A DNA stretch of 64,000 nucleotides, taken from NCBI RefSeq assembly GCF_016785945.1, contig NZ_JAEMEF010000016.1:1-64000 (forward strand), read 5' to 3'. The notes under the pieces were generated by a model that made no database searches, had not been told where the DNA came from, and saw only the letters and a list, made by a program, of their open reading frames with translations. The translations under genes and the position numbers were made by a program. This DNA comes from Olleya sediminilitoris (lineage in GTDB: Bacteria; Bacteroidota; Bacteroidia; Flavobacteriales; Flavobacteriaceae). This document shows, in pieces, positions 17,502 to 26,251 of this stretch (position 1 is its first letter; each line of letters opens with the position of its first letter).

Positions 17502-18143
17502 TTAAAATTGAAAATTTAAAGTTAATCCTACACGACCCACATTATCAATTTCTTCAATTTGATAGTGTGGTTTTAAACTTAAATCGTCATTAATATTATA
17601 TTGTAGTAAATGCGCATCAACATTGGCATCAATTATATTTAAAGCATACATGCCTACAGTTACTAAAAGTGATAATTCTTTATTTCTACGGTAGTTTTTT
17701 TGAGCTTCTCTTAGACCGTCATCTGTTATACGATCTTGGAATTCGTCATCAGAAAAACCAGCTAAACGTCTTTTATAAGCGTCTCTAGCGCGTTTATATT
17801 GCTTATTATTATCTATATAAAAATATATACCTGTTCCTAATGCAGCATAGACTATAGGGATTTTCCAATATTTACCATTATAAGCTTGGCCTAAACCTGG
17901 TAAAATAGCAGAATAGAAGGCAGCTTTAGATGGCGCTAAAGGATCATAGGCTTTAGTTTTTTTTACAACTGTACTATCTATAATTACAGGTTTGTCTCTT
18001 TTTTTTTGTTTTAAGGATTTAGGTAGTTTTTTTGACGATTTAGCACTATCTGTTGTTTTGACAGCATCATCATCTGTTTGAGCAAAACCAATTGCACAAA
18101 ATAAACAGAATATAACACAGAATAGATATGGCTTATTTACCAC
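17502..18143 (-). CDS. DUF5683 domain protein
   Basis: 213 residues with a signal peptide (to about residue 21, GFAQ). A Ser/Lys-rich linker is followed by a DUF5683 core: SKAAFYSAILPGLGQAYNGKYWKIP, a membrane-like helix (IVYAALGTGIYFYI), and a C-terminal LNIIDANVDAHLLQYNI. The position beside parB is typical in Bacteroidota. The function is unknown; an envelope protein is likely. Its start overlaps the parB 3' end by 11 bp, so translation is coupled. Confidence 0.88.
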   Translation of the reverse strand: MVNKPYLFCVIFCLFCAIGFAQTDDDAVKTTDSAKSSKKLPKSLKQKKRDKPVIIDSTVVKKTKAYDPLAPSKAAFYSAILPGLGQAYNGKYWKIPIVYAALGTGIYFYIDNNKQYKRARDAYKRRLAGFSDDEFQDRITDDGLREAQKNYRRNKELSLLVTVGMYALNIIDANVDAHLLQYNINDDLSLKPHYQIEEIDNVGRVGLTLNFQF

Positions 18144-19041
18144 CTTCGACTAGCTTTTTAATACGATTAAAATCTTCTTCAGAATGAAAAGGAATCGTTA
18201 TTTTACCTTTACCATTATTAGATACTTTAACGTCTATTTTATGTCCAAAGTATTCAGAAAATGTACTGATTCCTTTTTTAACAAAAATTGGTAATTGTTC
18301 TTTTTCTTTTTTAACAGGGATTTTGACTTCTTTAGTTGTGTTGTAGTTACGTACTAAAGCTTCAGTATCTCTAACAGAAAGTTTGTTAGCCAATATTTTT
18401 TCGTAAATCTCTAACTGTATATTTTGATCTTCAATATTAATTATAGCTCGACCATGACCCATAGATAAAAATCCGTCACGCATTCCTGTTTGAATAATTG
18501 GATCTAATTTTAATAAACGTAAATAGTTAGAAATGGTACTTCGTTTTTTTCCAACACGCTCACTCATTTGGTCTTGAGTCAGCTCAATTTCATCAATCAA
18601 ACGTTGGTATGACAAAGCAATTTCAATAGGGTCTAAATCTTGACGTTGGATATTTTCTACCAATGCCATAGTCAGACTTTCCTGATCATTAGCTATCCTG
18701 ATATAAGCAGGAATAGTTTCTAACCCAATGGATTTTGAAGCTCTAAAACGACGCTCTCCAGAAACTAATTGGTATTTTTCAAATCCTAATTTTCTAACAG
18801 TAATAGGTTGTATAACCCCTAATTCTCTAATAGAAGATGCTAATTCACGTAAAGTTTCTTCGTTAAAATTAGTACGTGGCTGAAATGGATTCATTTCAAT
18901 AGCTTCTAAATCTAACTCAACTATGTTTCCTATAACTTTATCTGCATTTTTATCTTTTGCAGATTGAATATCATTTTCTGGATCTTTTAATAATGCTGAA
19001 AGTCCACGTCCTAAAGCCTGTTTTTTTGTTGCCTTCGCCAT
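18133..19041 (-). CDS. parB: Chromosome partitioning protein ParB
   Basis: 302 residues. The N-terminus has the RGLSALL motif, then the CTPase/ParB N-domain (NPFQPRTNFNEETLRELASSI, LVSGERRFRASK), a helix-turn-helix (LTQDQMSERVGKKRSTISNYLRLL) and a C-terminal dimerisation part. It binds parS and spreads as a CTP-dependent clamp to organise the origin region. It begins 3 bp after parA. Confidence 0.96.
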   Translation of the reverse strand: MAKATKKQALGRGLSALLKDPENDIQSAKDKNADKVIGNIVELDLEAIEMNPFQPRTNFNEETLRELASSIRELGVIQPITVRKLGFEKYQLVSGERRFRASKSIGLETIPAYIRIANDQESLTMALVENIQRQDLDPIEIALSYQRLIDEIELTQDQMSERVGKKRSTISNYLRLLKLDPIIQTGMRDGFLSMGHGRAIINIEDQNIQLEIYEKILANKLSVRDTEALVRNYNTTKEVKIPVKKEKEQLPIFVKKGISTFSEYFGHKIDVKVSNNGKGKITIPFHSEEDFNRIKKLVEGGK

Positions 19042-19044
19042 ATT

Positions 19045-19809
19045 TTAGGAGTTTTTTGTAATAATTTCTTTTGCTAAACTTAAATAGTTACTTGCACCTT
19101 TACTTGATGCGTCATAGTTTATAATGCTTTCTCCATAACTTGGTGCTTCACTTAACTTAACATTACGTTGAATGATAGTTGAAAACACCATGTCGTTAAA
19201 ATGCTTTTGCACTTCTTCTACGACTTGATTAGATAAACGTAAACGTGAATCGTACATAGTAAGTAGTAAGCCTTCAATATCTAATTCTGGGTTGTGTATC
19301 TTTTGAACACTTTTTACAGTGTTTAATAGTTTTCCTAAACCTTCTAATGCAAAATACTCACATTGTATTGGTATAATTACAGCGTCTGAGGCTGTTAAAG
19401 CATTAAGGGTTAGTAAGCCTAAAGAAGGCGCACAGTCAATTAAGATATAATCGTAGTGATCTTTGATGTCTTCTAATGCTTTTTTAAGCATGTATTCTCT
19501 TTGGTCTTTATCTACAAGTTCTATTTCAATAGCAACTAAGTCTATATGAGCAGGAATAAGATCAAGGTTAGGCGAATCTGTTTTTAATACAGCTTGTGCA
19601 GCCGAGTTTGTATGCTCTAATAATTGGTAGGTACCAATATCTACACTTTCAACATCTATACCTAAACCAGATGTTGCATTAGCTTGTGGATCTGCATCAA
19701 TAAGTAGGACTTTTTTTTCTAAAACACCTAGTGAAGCTGCTAAGTTTACTGAGGTTGTTGTTTTACCAACACCACCTTTTTGATTGGCAATTGCTATTAT
19801 TTTACCCAT
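19045..19809 (-). CDS. parA: Chromosome partitioning ATPase ParA (Soj family)
   Basis: 254 residues. The deviant Walker A KGGVGKTT is at residues 11-18, with switch and Walker B regions LLIDADPQANAT and YILIDCAPSLGLLT. It forms a DNA-bound ATP gradient that moves ParB-parS complexes. It is the first gene of the long reverse unit parA-parB-DUF5683-dapB-lepB-wbqC-DUF6122. Chromosomal, because of its context and sequence type. Confidence 0.97.
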   Translation of the reverse strand: MGKIIAIANQKGGVGKTTTSVNLAASLGVLEKKVLLIDADPQANATSGLGIDVESVDIGTYQLLEHTNSAAQAVLKTDSPNLDLIPAHIDLVAIEIELVDKDQREYMLKKALEDIKDHYDYILIDCAPSLGLLTLNALTASDAVIIPIQCEYFALEGLGKLLNTVKSVQKIHNPELDIEGLLLTMYDSRLRLSNQVVEEVQKHFNDMVFSTIIQRNVKLSEAPSYGESIINYDASSKGASNYLSLAKEIITKNS

Positions 19810-19913
19810 TAATTCGATTTGGTTTTATTGAAATTTTAGCTTTTAACAAAAGCTAAAAGACCAGCGTAAAAATACAATTATTTATGACTAATAAAAACCT
19901 TAGTTGTTAACAA

Positions 19914-19929
19914 TGTTTTAAATGAAACA
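19914..19929. other. Weak parS-like palindrome upstream of parA
   Basis: TGTTTTAAATGAAACA matches 13 of 16 positions of the general bacterial parS consensus (TGTTTCACGTGAAACA) and lies 105 bp upstream of parA. The central CG is lost, so it may be a decayed or chance match. The rest of the 19810-20056 gap is AT-rich with no other feature. Confidence 0.25.
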
Positions 19930-20056
19930 ACCTTGGTTTATAAACCTGCTTTAAACTTCTATTTTAATGATGGTTATGCTTTAAATATAAAAACAAACTC
20001 ACATTTTTGTATATAATTTATAAATTTGATTGTTTATGTAGGAATTTGATGAGTGA

Positions 20057-22177
20057 TTAATCTATTAAAATTTCCAAAATTTTAATAGCAGCATCACTAA
20101 TTTTTGTTCCAGGTCCAAAAACAGCAACAGCACCTGCATCAAATAAATATTGATAATCTTGTTTTGGTATCACTCCTCCAACAATTACCATTATATCGTC
20201 ACGACCGTATTTTTTTAGTTCTTCAATAACTTGCGGAACCAAAGTTTTATGTCCAGCTGCAAGAGAGGATACACCAAGTATGTGTACATCATTTTCTACC
20301 GCTTGTTTTGCAGCTTCTTCTGGAGTTTGGAATAATGGTCCAATGTCTACATCAAAGCCTACATCTGCATAGCCAGTTGCTACAACTTTTGCACCACGAT
20401 CATGTCCATCTTGTCCCATTTTTGCAATCATTATACGTGGTCTTCTACCATCTTGATCTGCAAATTGGTCTGCTAATGCTCTTGCTTTTGCAAAAGACTT
20501 ATCATCTTTAATTTCTTTACTATACACGCCAGAAAATGATTTTATTTGTGCTTTATAGCGTCCAAATTCAGCTTCAAGAGCATCACTAATTTCACCTAAA
20601 GTAGCTCTTTCACGAGCAGCAATTACAGCTAAAGCTAATAAATTTTCTTGACCTGTTTTAGCAGCTTTAGTTAAATTGGCTAAAGCTTGATTCACTTTAT
20701 TTGTATCTCTAGTGGCTTTTATCTTTTCTAAACCTTCAATTTGTTGTAATCGTACAGTTTGGTTGTCTACTTCAAGCGTTGCAATAGCATCCTCTTCATC
20801 TAGTACATATTTATTGACGCCAACAATTATATCTTGACCAGAATCAATACGTGCTTGTTTTCTAGCAGCAGCTTCTTCAATACGTAACTTTGGTATACCA
20901 GCTTCAATTGCTTTTGTCATACCACCTAAAGCTTCAACTTCTTCAATTAAAGACCAAGCTTTTTCAGTAATATCATGTGTGAGTTTTTCGACATAATAGC
21001 TACCTGCCCAAGGATCAACTGTTTTAGTGATATTAGTTTCTTCTTGTAAAAATATTTGTGTGTTACGTGCAATTCTAGCAGAAAAGTCTGTAGGTAATGC
21101 TATGGCTTCGTCTAATGCATTAGTGTGTAAGCTTTGTGTACCACCAAAAGCAGCAGCAGCAGCTTCAATGGTTGTTCTAGCTACATTATTAAAAGGATCT
21201 TGCTCGGTTAAACTCCAACCACTAGTTTGGCAATGTGTACGTAGTGCTAAACTTTTAGGGTTTTTAGGGTTAAATTGACTTACTAATTTTGCCCAAAGCA
21301 TTCTAGCAGATCGCATTTTTGCAATTTCCATAAAATGATTCATCCCAATTGCCCAGAAAAAGGATAATCTTGGCGCAAAAGTGTCTATATCCATTCCTGC
21401 AGCTAGTCCTTTTCTAATATATTCTAGCCCATCAGCAAGTGTATATGCTAGTTCAATATCGCAAGTTGCTCCAGCTTCTTGCATATGATAGCCAGAAATA
21501 CTAATGCTATTAAATTTAGGCATATTTTGACTAGTGTATTCAAAAATATCCGAAATGATTTTCATGGAAGGAGTAGGAGGATAGATGTAAGTATTACGTA
21601 CCATAAACTCCTTTAAAATATCATTTTGAATAGTTCCTGCCAGTAATTCAGGTTTAACACCTTGCTCTTCAGCTGCTACAATATAAAAAGCCATGATAGG
21701 TAAAACTGCTCCATTCATGGTCATTGAAACAGACATTTTATCTAATGGGATTTGATCAAATAACACTTTCATGTCTTCAACCGAGTCTATCGCAACACCT
21801 GCTTTGCCAACATCTCCAACAACACGTGGATGATCAGAATCATACCCTCTGTGAGTCGCTAAGTCAAAAGCAACAGATAATCCTTTTTGACCAGCTTCAA
21901 GATTACGTCTGTAAAAGGCGTTACTTTCTTCAGCTGTACTAAAACCTGCATATTGACGTATAGTCCAAGGTCTTCTAACGTACATCGTGCTGTAAGGTCC
22001 ACGTAAATTAGGTGCTAATCCAGCAACAAAATCTATATGATTGACTTGACTTAAATCGTCTTTAGAATATTCAGATTTAATACTAATGTCTTCTGCAGTT
22101 AAAAACGTATTGTTGTTTGTGTTTAACTTTTTTGCGTCAGATTTTAGGGTTATATGTTGAAGGTCTTTTCTAGCCAT
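20057..22177 (-). CDS. Methylmalonyl-CoA mutase large subunit
   Basis: 706 residues. A TIM-barrel substrate domain ([21 protein letters not shown] near residues 58-78) is followed by the C-terminal B12-binding domain, with D590xH592xxG595 in [12 protein letters not shown] and GGVIP near the end. It interconverts (R)-methylmalonyl-CoA and succinyl-CoA with adenosylcobalamin. It pairs with the small subunit at 23526-24848 as the alpha/beta enzyme. Two lipoprotein genes separate the two subunit genes, but all lie on one strand with short gaps, so one operon is likely. The first lipoprotein stop abuts its start. Confidence 0.96.
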   Translation of the reverse strand: MARKDLQHITLKSDAKKLNTNNNTFLTAEDISIKSEYSKDDLSQVNHIDFVAGLAPNLRGPYSTMYVRRPWTIRQYAGFSTAEESNAFYRRNLEAGQKGLSVAFDLATHRGYDSDHPRVVGDVGKAGVAIDSVEDMKVLFDQIPLDKMSVSMTMNGAVLPIMAFYIVAAEEQGVKPELLAGTIQNDILKEFMVRNTYIYPPTPSMKIISDIFEYTSQNMPKFNSISISGYHMQEAGATCDIELAYTLADGLEYIRKGLAAGMDIDTFAPRLSFFWAIGMNHFMEIAKMRSARMLWAKLVSQFNPKNPKSLALRTHCQTSGWSLTEQDPFNNVARTTIEAAAAAFGGTQSLHTNALDEAIALPTDFSARIARNTQIFLQEETNITKTVDPWAGSYYVEKLTHDITEKAWSLIEEVEALGGMTKAIEAGIPKLRIEEAAARKQARIDSGQDIIVGVNKYVLDEEDAIATLEVDNQTVRLQQIEGLEKIKATRDTNKVNQALANLTKAAKTGQENLLALAVIAARERATLGEISDALEAEFGRYKAQIKSFSGVYSKEIKDDKSFAKARALADQFADQDGRRPRIMIAKMGQDGHDRGAKVVATGYADVGFDVDIGPLFQTPEEAAKQAVENDVHILGVSSLAAGHKTLVPQVIEELKKYGRDDIMVIVGGVIPKQDYQYLFDAGAVAVFGPGTKISDAAIKILEILID

Positions 22178-22788
22178 TAGTTAATTATGGTTTTTTGTAT
22201 GAACTTATTATAATCTCTGTTCAATAAAGAGCGAAAGGTTATTATAAAAGATTTAGAATTAGAACTTACAGCATATATAGTTGAACAGCTAGAAGGTTCT
22301 GTTTCTGAATCGATTTTAAATTTAGCCATAAAAGCTTTTGTTTTATGGTTTCCTGAATAGCCTGATTTTATCTTTGTACATGTACTATTGGTTGTTTCGG
22401 CAATTTCTTGACAATGATGCGTTAATAAAGATGACATGTAATTAGAATCTTTTTTACTAAATGGATAATAATCAATCATTTTTACGGAAACATCTGTAGT
22501 ATGATTTGCAGATCTAAAGAAGTAAACGTTTTTTTTTGAATATTTTAAAATATTATAACGCAATATCTCAGATTCTCTAGCTATTGAATCTTCAATAGTA
22601 TTGAGCATTCTTTTGTATTCAACTAAGTTATATTGATGTAAGGTATTAGGTAAATAAATATCAATATTATCTTTTTTTAAGTTGAAATATTTACCAAATA
22701 TCTCTTGTTTGACAACAGTTTGTTTCTTTTTCTCTTCACAAGAAAAACAAATAAATAGAATTATTAATATTGAAATTTTTATTTTCAA
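22177..22788 (-). CDS. Hypothetical lipoprotein between mutase subunit genes
   Basis: 203 residues. A lipoprotein signal ([17 protein letters not shown], Cys17) implies a membrane-anchored envelope protein. The mature part is charged, with conserved-looking cysteines at about 125 and 137-170, and no motif that I recognise. Its stop overlaps the mutase large-subunit start by 1 bp, and the preceding lipoprotein gene is 28 bp away, so it is probably in the mutase transcript by position only. Confidence 0.78.
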   Translation of the reverse strand: MKIKISILIILFICFSCEEKKKQTVVKQEIFGKYFNLKKDNIDIYLPNTLHQYNLVEYKRMLNTIEDSIARESEILRYNILKYSKKNVYFFRSANHTTDVSVKMIDYYPFSKKDSNYMSSLLTHHCQEIAETTNSTCTKIKSGYSGNHKTKAFMAKFKIDSETEPSSCSTIYAVSSNSKSFIITFRSLLNRDYNKFIQKTIIN

Positions 22789-22816
22789 ACTGTGTTTCGA
22801 TAAAGTGGTTTACTTA

Positions 22817-23512
22817 TTAGTTGTGATTATGTCCTGTATGGTCAATATTATTATTAATAGGTTCTTTAACTTTTAAAGGTGTTTTAGCAGGTGTCTTATT
22901 AAAATCTATTGGTTCTGGTTTTGGTGTGTTTGCTGTTAAATCTACTTTAGAAAAATCTATGTCATGTAATTTAGAATAGTATAAATCTAAAGCAACAAAA
23001 GTTGCTAAATAGGCATCTCTTGAGTATGCAGTACTACTTCTTAATGGTGCAGCAAATAAGTCCGAACTCATACTATTAACAGATAATAATGACTGTATGG
23101 TTTGCTTTAAGTTTTTGTCGTTTAAATTGTCAATAATACATGTTACTTCTGGGCTACTGTAGTTTAACTGTTTGCCATTCCATAATGTTTTTTTGGATTT
23201 TAAAACATCAAAAACAGCTTTGGTGTGAGGTGAAACTGTTTCTTGTAAAGCGGTTCTGTTAGAAATGTAATTACTGATATATGCACGATAAGCGCGTAAT
23301 TTGTTTTTTTGTTTTGGGTCGTATTTATTAATAATATCACTCTCAAAAGTATACAAAGCTTCTTTTAAAATAGCGTCATAACCTGTATTACAAGTTATGG
23401 TTTCTTTTTGGTCAGCGTATTTAAACTGTTCAAGCTTAGCTTCATTTGTATTACAACTTAAATTAAAAGCAATGATTAATAATAATGAAATTTTTAAAAT
23501 ACGTGTACTCAT
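22817..23512 (-). CDS. Hypothetical lipoprotein ahead of the mutase large-subunit gene
   Basis: 231 residues. A lipoprotein signal ends in FNLSC (Cys20). Landmarks are a helical middle with LRAYRAYISNYISNRTAL and a proline/lysine-rich C-terminus ending in HTGHNHN, a His-rich tail that could bind metal. No family is recognised. It is 13 bp downstream of the mutase small-subunit gene and 28 bp ahead of the second lipoprotein gene. Confidence 0.78.
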   Translation of the reverse strand: MSTRILKISLLLIIAFNLSCNTNEAKLEQFKYADQKETITCNTGYDAILKEALYTFESDIINKYDPKQKNKLRAYRAYISNYISNRTALQETVSPHTKAVFDVLKSKKTLWNGKQLNYSSPEVTCIIDNLNDKNLKQTIQSLLSVNSMSSDLFAAPLRSSTAYSRDAYLATFVALDLYYSKLHDIDFSKVDLTANTPKPEPIDFNKTPAKTPLKVKEPINNNIDHTGHNHN

Positions 23513-23525
23513 GGTTGTTTTGATT

Positions 23526-24848
23526 TTATTCGGTTTTTAAACGATTTTGTTCAAGGGTTTCGGCTAATCTTTTTTCTATAATAGGTTCGATTAAAGTTTG
23601 TCTTGGGTTCATTTTAACAAAAGGATACAATTCCAGCTCATTTTGCATTTTGTCATTTTTATTAGGATGTTTATTGGTTCCTAACAAAGTGACTTGTCCA
23701 TTATCAAATTGTTCTTGCTCTTTGGCAGCGCTTTCTTTTATTTTTTTCTGAATACTGCCTTCTTTTAACTGAGCGATAAAACCACCATTAGCCTCAATAT
23801 CTTTAAAGATAATTAAAGCTTTCTCTGCTAATTGAGAGGTTAAAGTTTCGATGTAATAACTACCATCTGAAGCATTGTTGACAATATCAAAATAGCTTTC
23901 GTTTTTTAAAATTAACAATTGGTTTCTGGCAATACGCTCGCCAAACTCGTTATCTTTATGGTAAATAGCGTCGTAAGGCAAGTTAAAAACTGTGTTTGCA
24001 CCACCTAAAATGGCACTCATACACTCTGTTGTAGTCCTAAGCATGTTAGTATTGTAGTCGTAAATAGTTTTATTACGTTTACTTGGGATTGCATTAATTA
24101 CCAAATCTGCATCACAATTATACTCAGCTGCTAAAGTGTTATAAAGTGCACGAAAAGCACGAAGTTTTGCAATTTCAAAAAAGTAATTGGTGCTAATGGC
24201 TACATTAAAAGTAACCTGTTGTATTGCAGAAACATCAGCTTGAGCAACATTAAAATATTCGTTTAAATGTGATAAACCATACGCTAATTGTTGCGTTATA
24301 TTTGCTCCTGCATTTTGATACGTATCAGTATTAATGGTAATAGTATTACTAACTATTAAGCTGTTATTAGTTGTGTTAAACCAGTTACCTGATTTAGCAA
24401 AGTGACCAATTGGATCTATAATTAATACTGCTTTCGCAGAAATTTTAGCCAGTTGATCTATATATTCTTGGTTAAAAAACTGAAGTTCTATTTTAATATC
24501 GGCAGTGTCAAGGTCAATATTTAATAGTGTTTTTTCAATTGAAATAGAGTTGTTAGGGATTACAAACTTTATTGTTTGTGCACCTCTGTTTAAAGCATCA
24601 ATAGCCTTAAGGTTTGCAGCACTTTCATTTTGAACAAATATAATTTGACCAATCGTCCATTGTTGCGGTCTGATGGTTAATGTTTCAGTCATTTCATCTT
24701 GATGATAAAATGGTCTAACATCTATACCATGATTGGTGTTCCAAATTAAAATGTCATTATAATCAGCACCTTTTAAATCTACATGTATTTTTTGTTTCCA
24801 TGCTTTAGATGATACTTTTTCAAATGCGGAAAAAAGTGAATTATTCAT
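23526..24848 (-). CDS. Methylmalonyl-CoA mutase small (beta) subunit
   Basis: 440 residues. It resembles the TIM-barrel part of the mutase large subunit (HIDLKGADYNDILIWNT, FFEIAKLRAFRALY, RIARNQLLILKNES and YYIETLTSQLAEKAL), but it lacks the C-terminal DxHxxG B12 domain. That is the non-catalytic partner pattern of MutA. It starts 8 bp inside the end of the divIC gene, so translation is coupled to cell-division and uridine-kinase genes upstream. Confidence 0.93.
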   Translation of the reverse strand: MNNSLFSAFEKVSSKAWKQKIHVDLKGADYNDILIWNTNHGIDVRPFYHQDEMTETLTIRPQQWTIGQIIFVQNESAANLKAIDALNRGAQTIKFVIPNNSISIEKTLLNIDLDTADIKIELQFFNQEYIDQLAKISAKAVLIIDPIGHFAKSGNWFNTTNNSLIVSNTITINTDTYQNAGANITQQLAYGLSHLNEYFNVAQADVSAIQQVTFNVAISTNYFFEIAKLRAFRALYNTLAAEYNCDADLVINAIPSKRNKTIYDYNTNMLRTTTECMSAILGGANTVFNLPYDAIYHKDNEFGERIARNQLLILKNESYFDIVNNASDGSYYIETLTSQLAEKALIIFKDIEANGGFIAQLKEGSIQKKIKESAAKEQEQFDNGQVTLLGTNKHPNKNDKMQNELELYPFVKMNPRQTLIEPIIEKRLAETLEQNRLKTE

Positions 24849-25140
24849 TGTTATTAGTCTTTAAACTGTCAGCATACTCGATGATATAAATATCTTCGTT
24901 CTCTTTTTTCATATAATATTTTTCTCTAGCAAACGTCTCTAGACCATCTTCGCTAGTCAAACGTTTGATAGCTTGCTTATCCTTAATGATTTCTTTTTTG
25001 TAGTATTCTTTTTCATCTTCCAATTTATTTTTTTCTTGGTTGACGTCATTATGGTTTAGCAAAGAATTGGTGTCAAAAAATATCATCCATACACCAAAAA
25101 TGATGAGGATAAGAATATATATGTTTTTGAACCATTTCAT
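24841..25140 (-). CDS. Septum formation initiator, DivIC/FtsB family
   Basis: 99 residues. One membrane helix (ILILIIFGVWMIFF) is followed by a coiled coil (EKNKLEDEKEYYKKEIIKD) and the family end motif REKYYMKKENEDIYIIE. It is a bitopic divisome protein that bridges FtsL and FtsQ-type partners. It lies 5 bp downstream of udk. Confidence 0.9.
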   Translation of the reverse strand: MKWFKNIYILILIIFGVWMIFFDTNSLLNHNDVNQEKNKLEDEKEYYKKEIIKDKQAIKRLTSEDGLETFAREKYYMKKENEDIYIIEYADSLKTNNNE

Positions 25141-25145
25141 CTTAA

Positions 25146-25754
25146 TTACTGAAGTTTTTCGTTAATAATTGTTTTAACAATACCAACAGCAACTGTATTA
25201 TATTTGTTGTTAGGTATAATTATATCAGCATACTCCATCATTGGTTGTATAAATTGTTGGTGCATTGGTTTAAGTGTGTTTTGGTAACGTGTTAAAACCT
25301 CGTCAATATCTCTACCACGTTCAGTAATGTCGCGTTTAAGTCTTCTAATAAGTCGTTCATCACTATCCGCATGCACAAAAATTTTAATATCAAACATCTC
25401 TCTCAATTCAGGATGTGTTAAAATTAAAATACCTTCTACAATCATAACCTTTCTAGGTTTAGTTCTGATGGTGTCACCAGTTCTGTTGTGTTTTACAAAC
25501 GAATATACAGGTTGGTCAATTGGTTGACCTTGTTTTAATTCTTTTAAATGTTGTTCTAATAATTCAAAATCTATTGATCTTGGGTGATCAAAATTAATTT
25601 TAATACGCTCATCATAAGTTAGATGACTTGTATCTTTATAATATGAATCTTGAGAAATAATACCAACTTCTCCTTCTGGTAACTGAGTTAAAATTTGATT
25701 AACAACCGTCGTTTTACCACAACCAGTTCCTCCTGCAATACCTATAATTAGCAT
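25146..25754 (-). CDS. udk: Uridine kinase
   Basis: 202 residues. A P-loop GGTGCGKTT near the N-terminus, then SQDSYYKD, NFDHPRSIDFE and RRLKRDITERGRD. It phosphorylates uridine and cytidine with ATP or GTP in pyrimidine salvage. It is the first gene of the reverse unit that runs into divIC and the mutase genes. Confidence 0.96.
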   Translation of the reverse strand: MLIIGIAGGTGCGKTTVVNQILTQLPEGEVGIISQDSYYKDTSHLTYDERIKINFDHPRSIDFELLEQHLKELKQGQPIDQPVYSFVKHNRTGDTIRTKPRKVMIVEGILILTHPELREMFDIKIFVHADSDERLIRRLKRDITERGRDIDEVLTRYQNTLKPMHQQFIQPMMEYADIIIPNNKYNTVAVGIVKTIINEKLQ

Positions 25755-25780
25755 AATATTTTATTAAATCTTTTAAAGTA

Positions 25781-25788
25781 CAAATTTA
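25781..25788 (-). promoter_or_regulatory. -7 box of the udk operon
   Basis: TAAATTTG on the reverse strand (CAAATTTA at 25781-25788) fits TAnnTTTG, 27 bp ahead of the udk ATG. No -33 box at standard spacing. Confidence 0.5.
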
Positions 25789-25924
25789 ATAAAATCTTTA
25801 GGATGTTTGTTATTGATGTTATGTAAATGCAAATTAGTTTTATTTAATTATGTAGAAATTGTCTTGCTAGATTTATTTTTAAAAATTTTTTTTGAAAAAA
25901 TAACTTTAGTTTAAAGAAAAGGTA

Positions 25925-25932
25925 TATATTTG
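25925..25932 (+). promoter_or_regulatory. -7 box of tRNA-Pro
   Basis: TATATTTG fits TAnnTTTG and sits 45 bp before the mature tRNA 5' end. Confidence 0.55.
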
Positions 25933-25977
25933 CACCTCCAAAAAAACAAATAGTTTTTAAGGAAAGATAATCAAATT

Positions 25978-26052
25978 CGGGGTGTAGCGTAGCCCGGTTA
26001 TCGCGCCACGTTTGGGACGTGGAGGCCGCAGGTTCGAATCCTGCCACCCCGA
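25978..26052 (+). tRNA. tRNA-Pro (TGG)
   Basis: 75 nt without encoded CCA. The acceptor stem CGGGGTG (25978-25984) pairs with CACCCCG (26045-26051), then discriminator A. The anticodon stem CCACG/CGTGG holds loop TTTGGGA, anticodon TGG. The T-arm is GCAGG-TTCGAAT-CCTGC. This is the only RNA gene I can support in the window. Confidence 0.97.
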
Positions 26053-26057
26053 CTTTT

Positions 26058-26088
26058 AAAGCTTCAGTTTTTACTGAAGCTTTTTTTT
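26058..26088 (+). terminator. Terminator of tRNA-Pro
   Basis: AAAGCTTCAG, loop TTTTTA, CTGAAGCTTT plus further T residues, directly behind the tRNA. In the reverse direction it could also end the 50-residue membrane protein gene, since the A-tract precedes the stem. Confidence 0.9.
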
Positions 26089-26093
26089 ATATA

Positions 26094-26246
26094 TTAAAAC
26101 CATTTGAATATATAACCTGACGCAACTACCGCTGTTATTAATACTATTAGAACGACAGCTATAAATCCTCCTGTACGTTTTGTGGTTTTGTCTTTTTGTA
26201 AAATGTAATCTTTTGTGTTTTCGTTTTTCTCTTTTATCAAACTCAT
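26094..26246 (-). CDS. 50-residue single-helix membrane protein
   Basis: A short open frame from ATG (26246) to TAA (26094). A charged N-terminal half (MSLIKEKNENTKDYILQKDK) is followed by one membrane helix (GGFIAVVLIVLITAVVASGYIF). It begins 5 bp after the semialdehyde dehydrogenase stop on the same strand and ends at the shared terminator, so it is likely co-transcribed. Function is unknown; small single-helix proteins are often regulators or stress factors. Confidence 0.7.
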   Translation of the reverse strand: MSLIKEKNENTKDYILQKDKTTKRTGGFIAVVLIVLITAVVASGYIFKWF

Positions 26247-26251
26247 AGTTT

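Noticed and set aside
25844-26047. Reverse reading frame covering tRNA-Pro (MAGFEPAAS...)
   Set aside because: This is the well-known spurious translation of a tRNA gene on the opposite strand.
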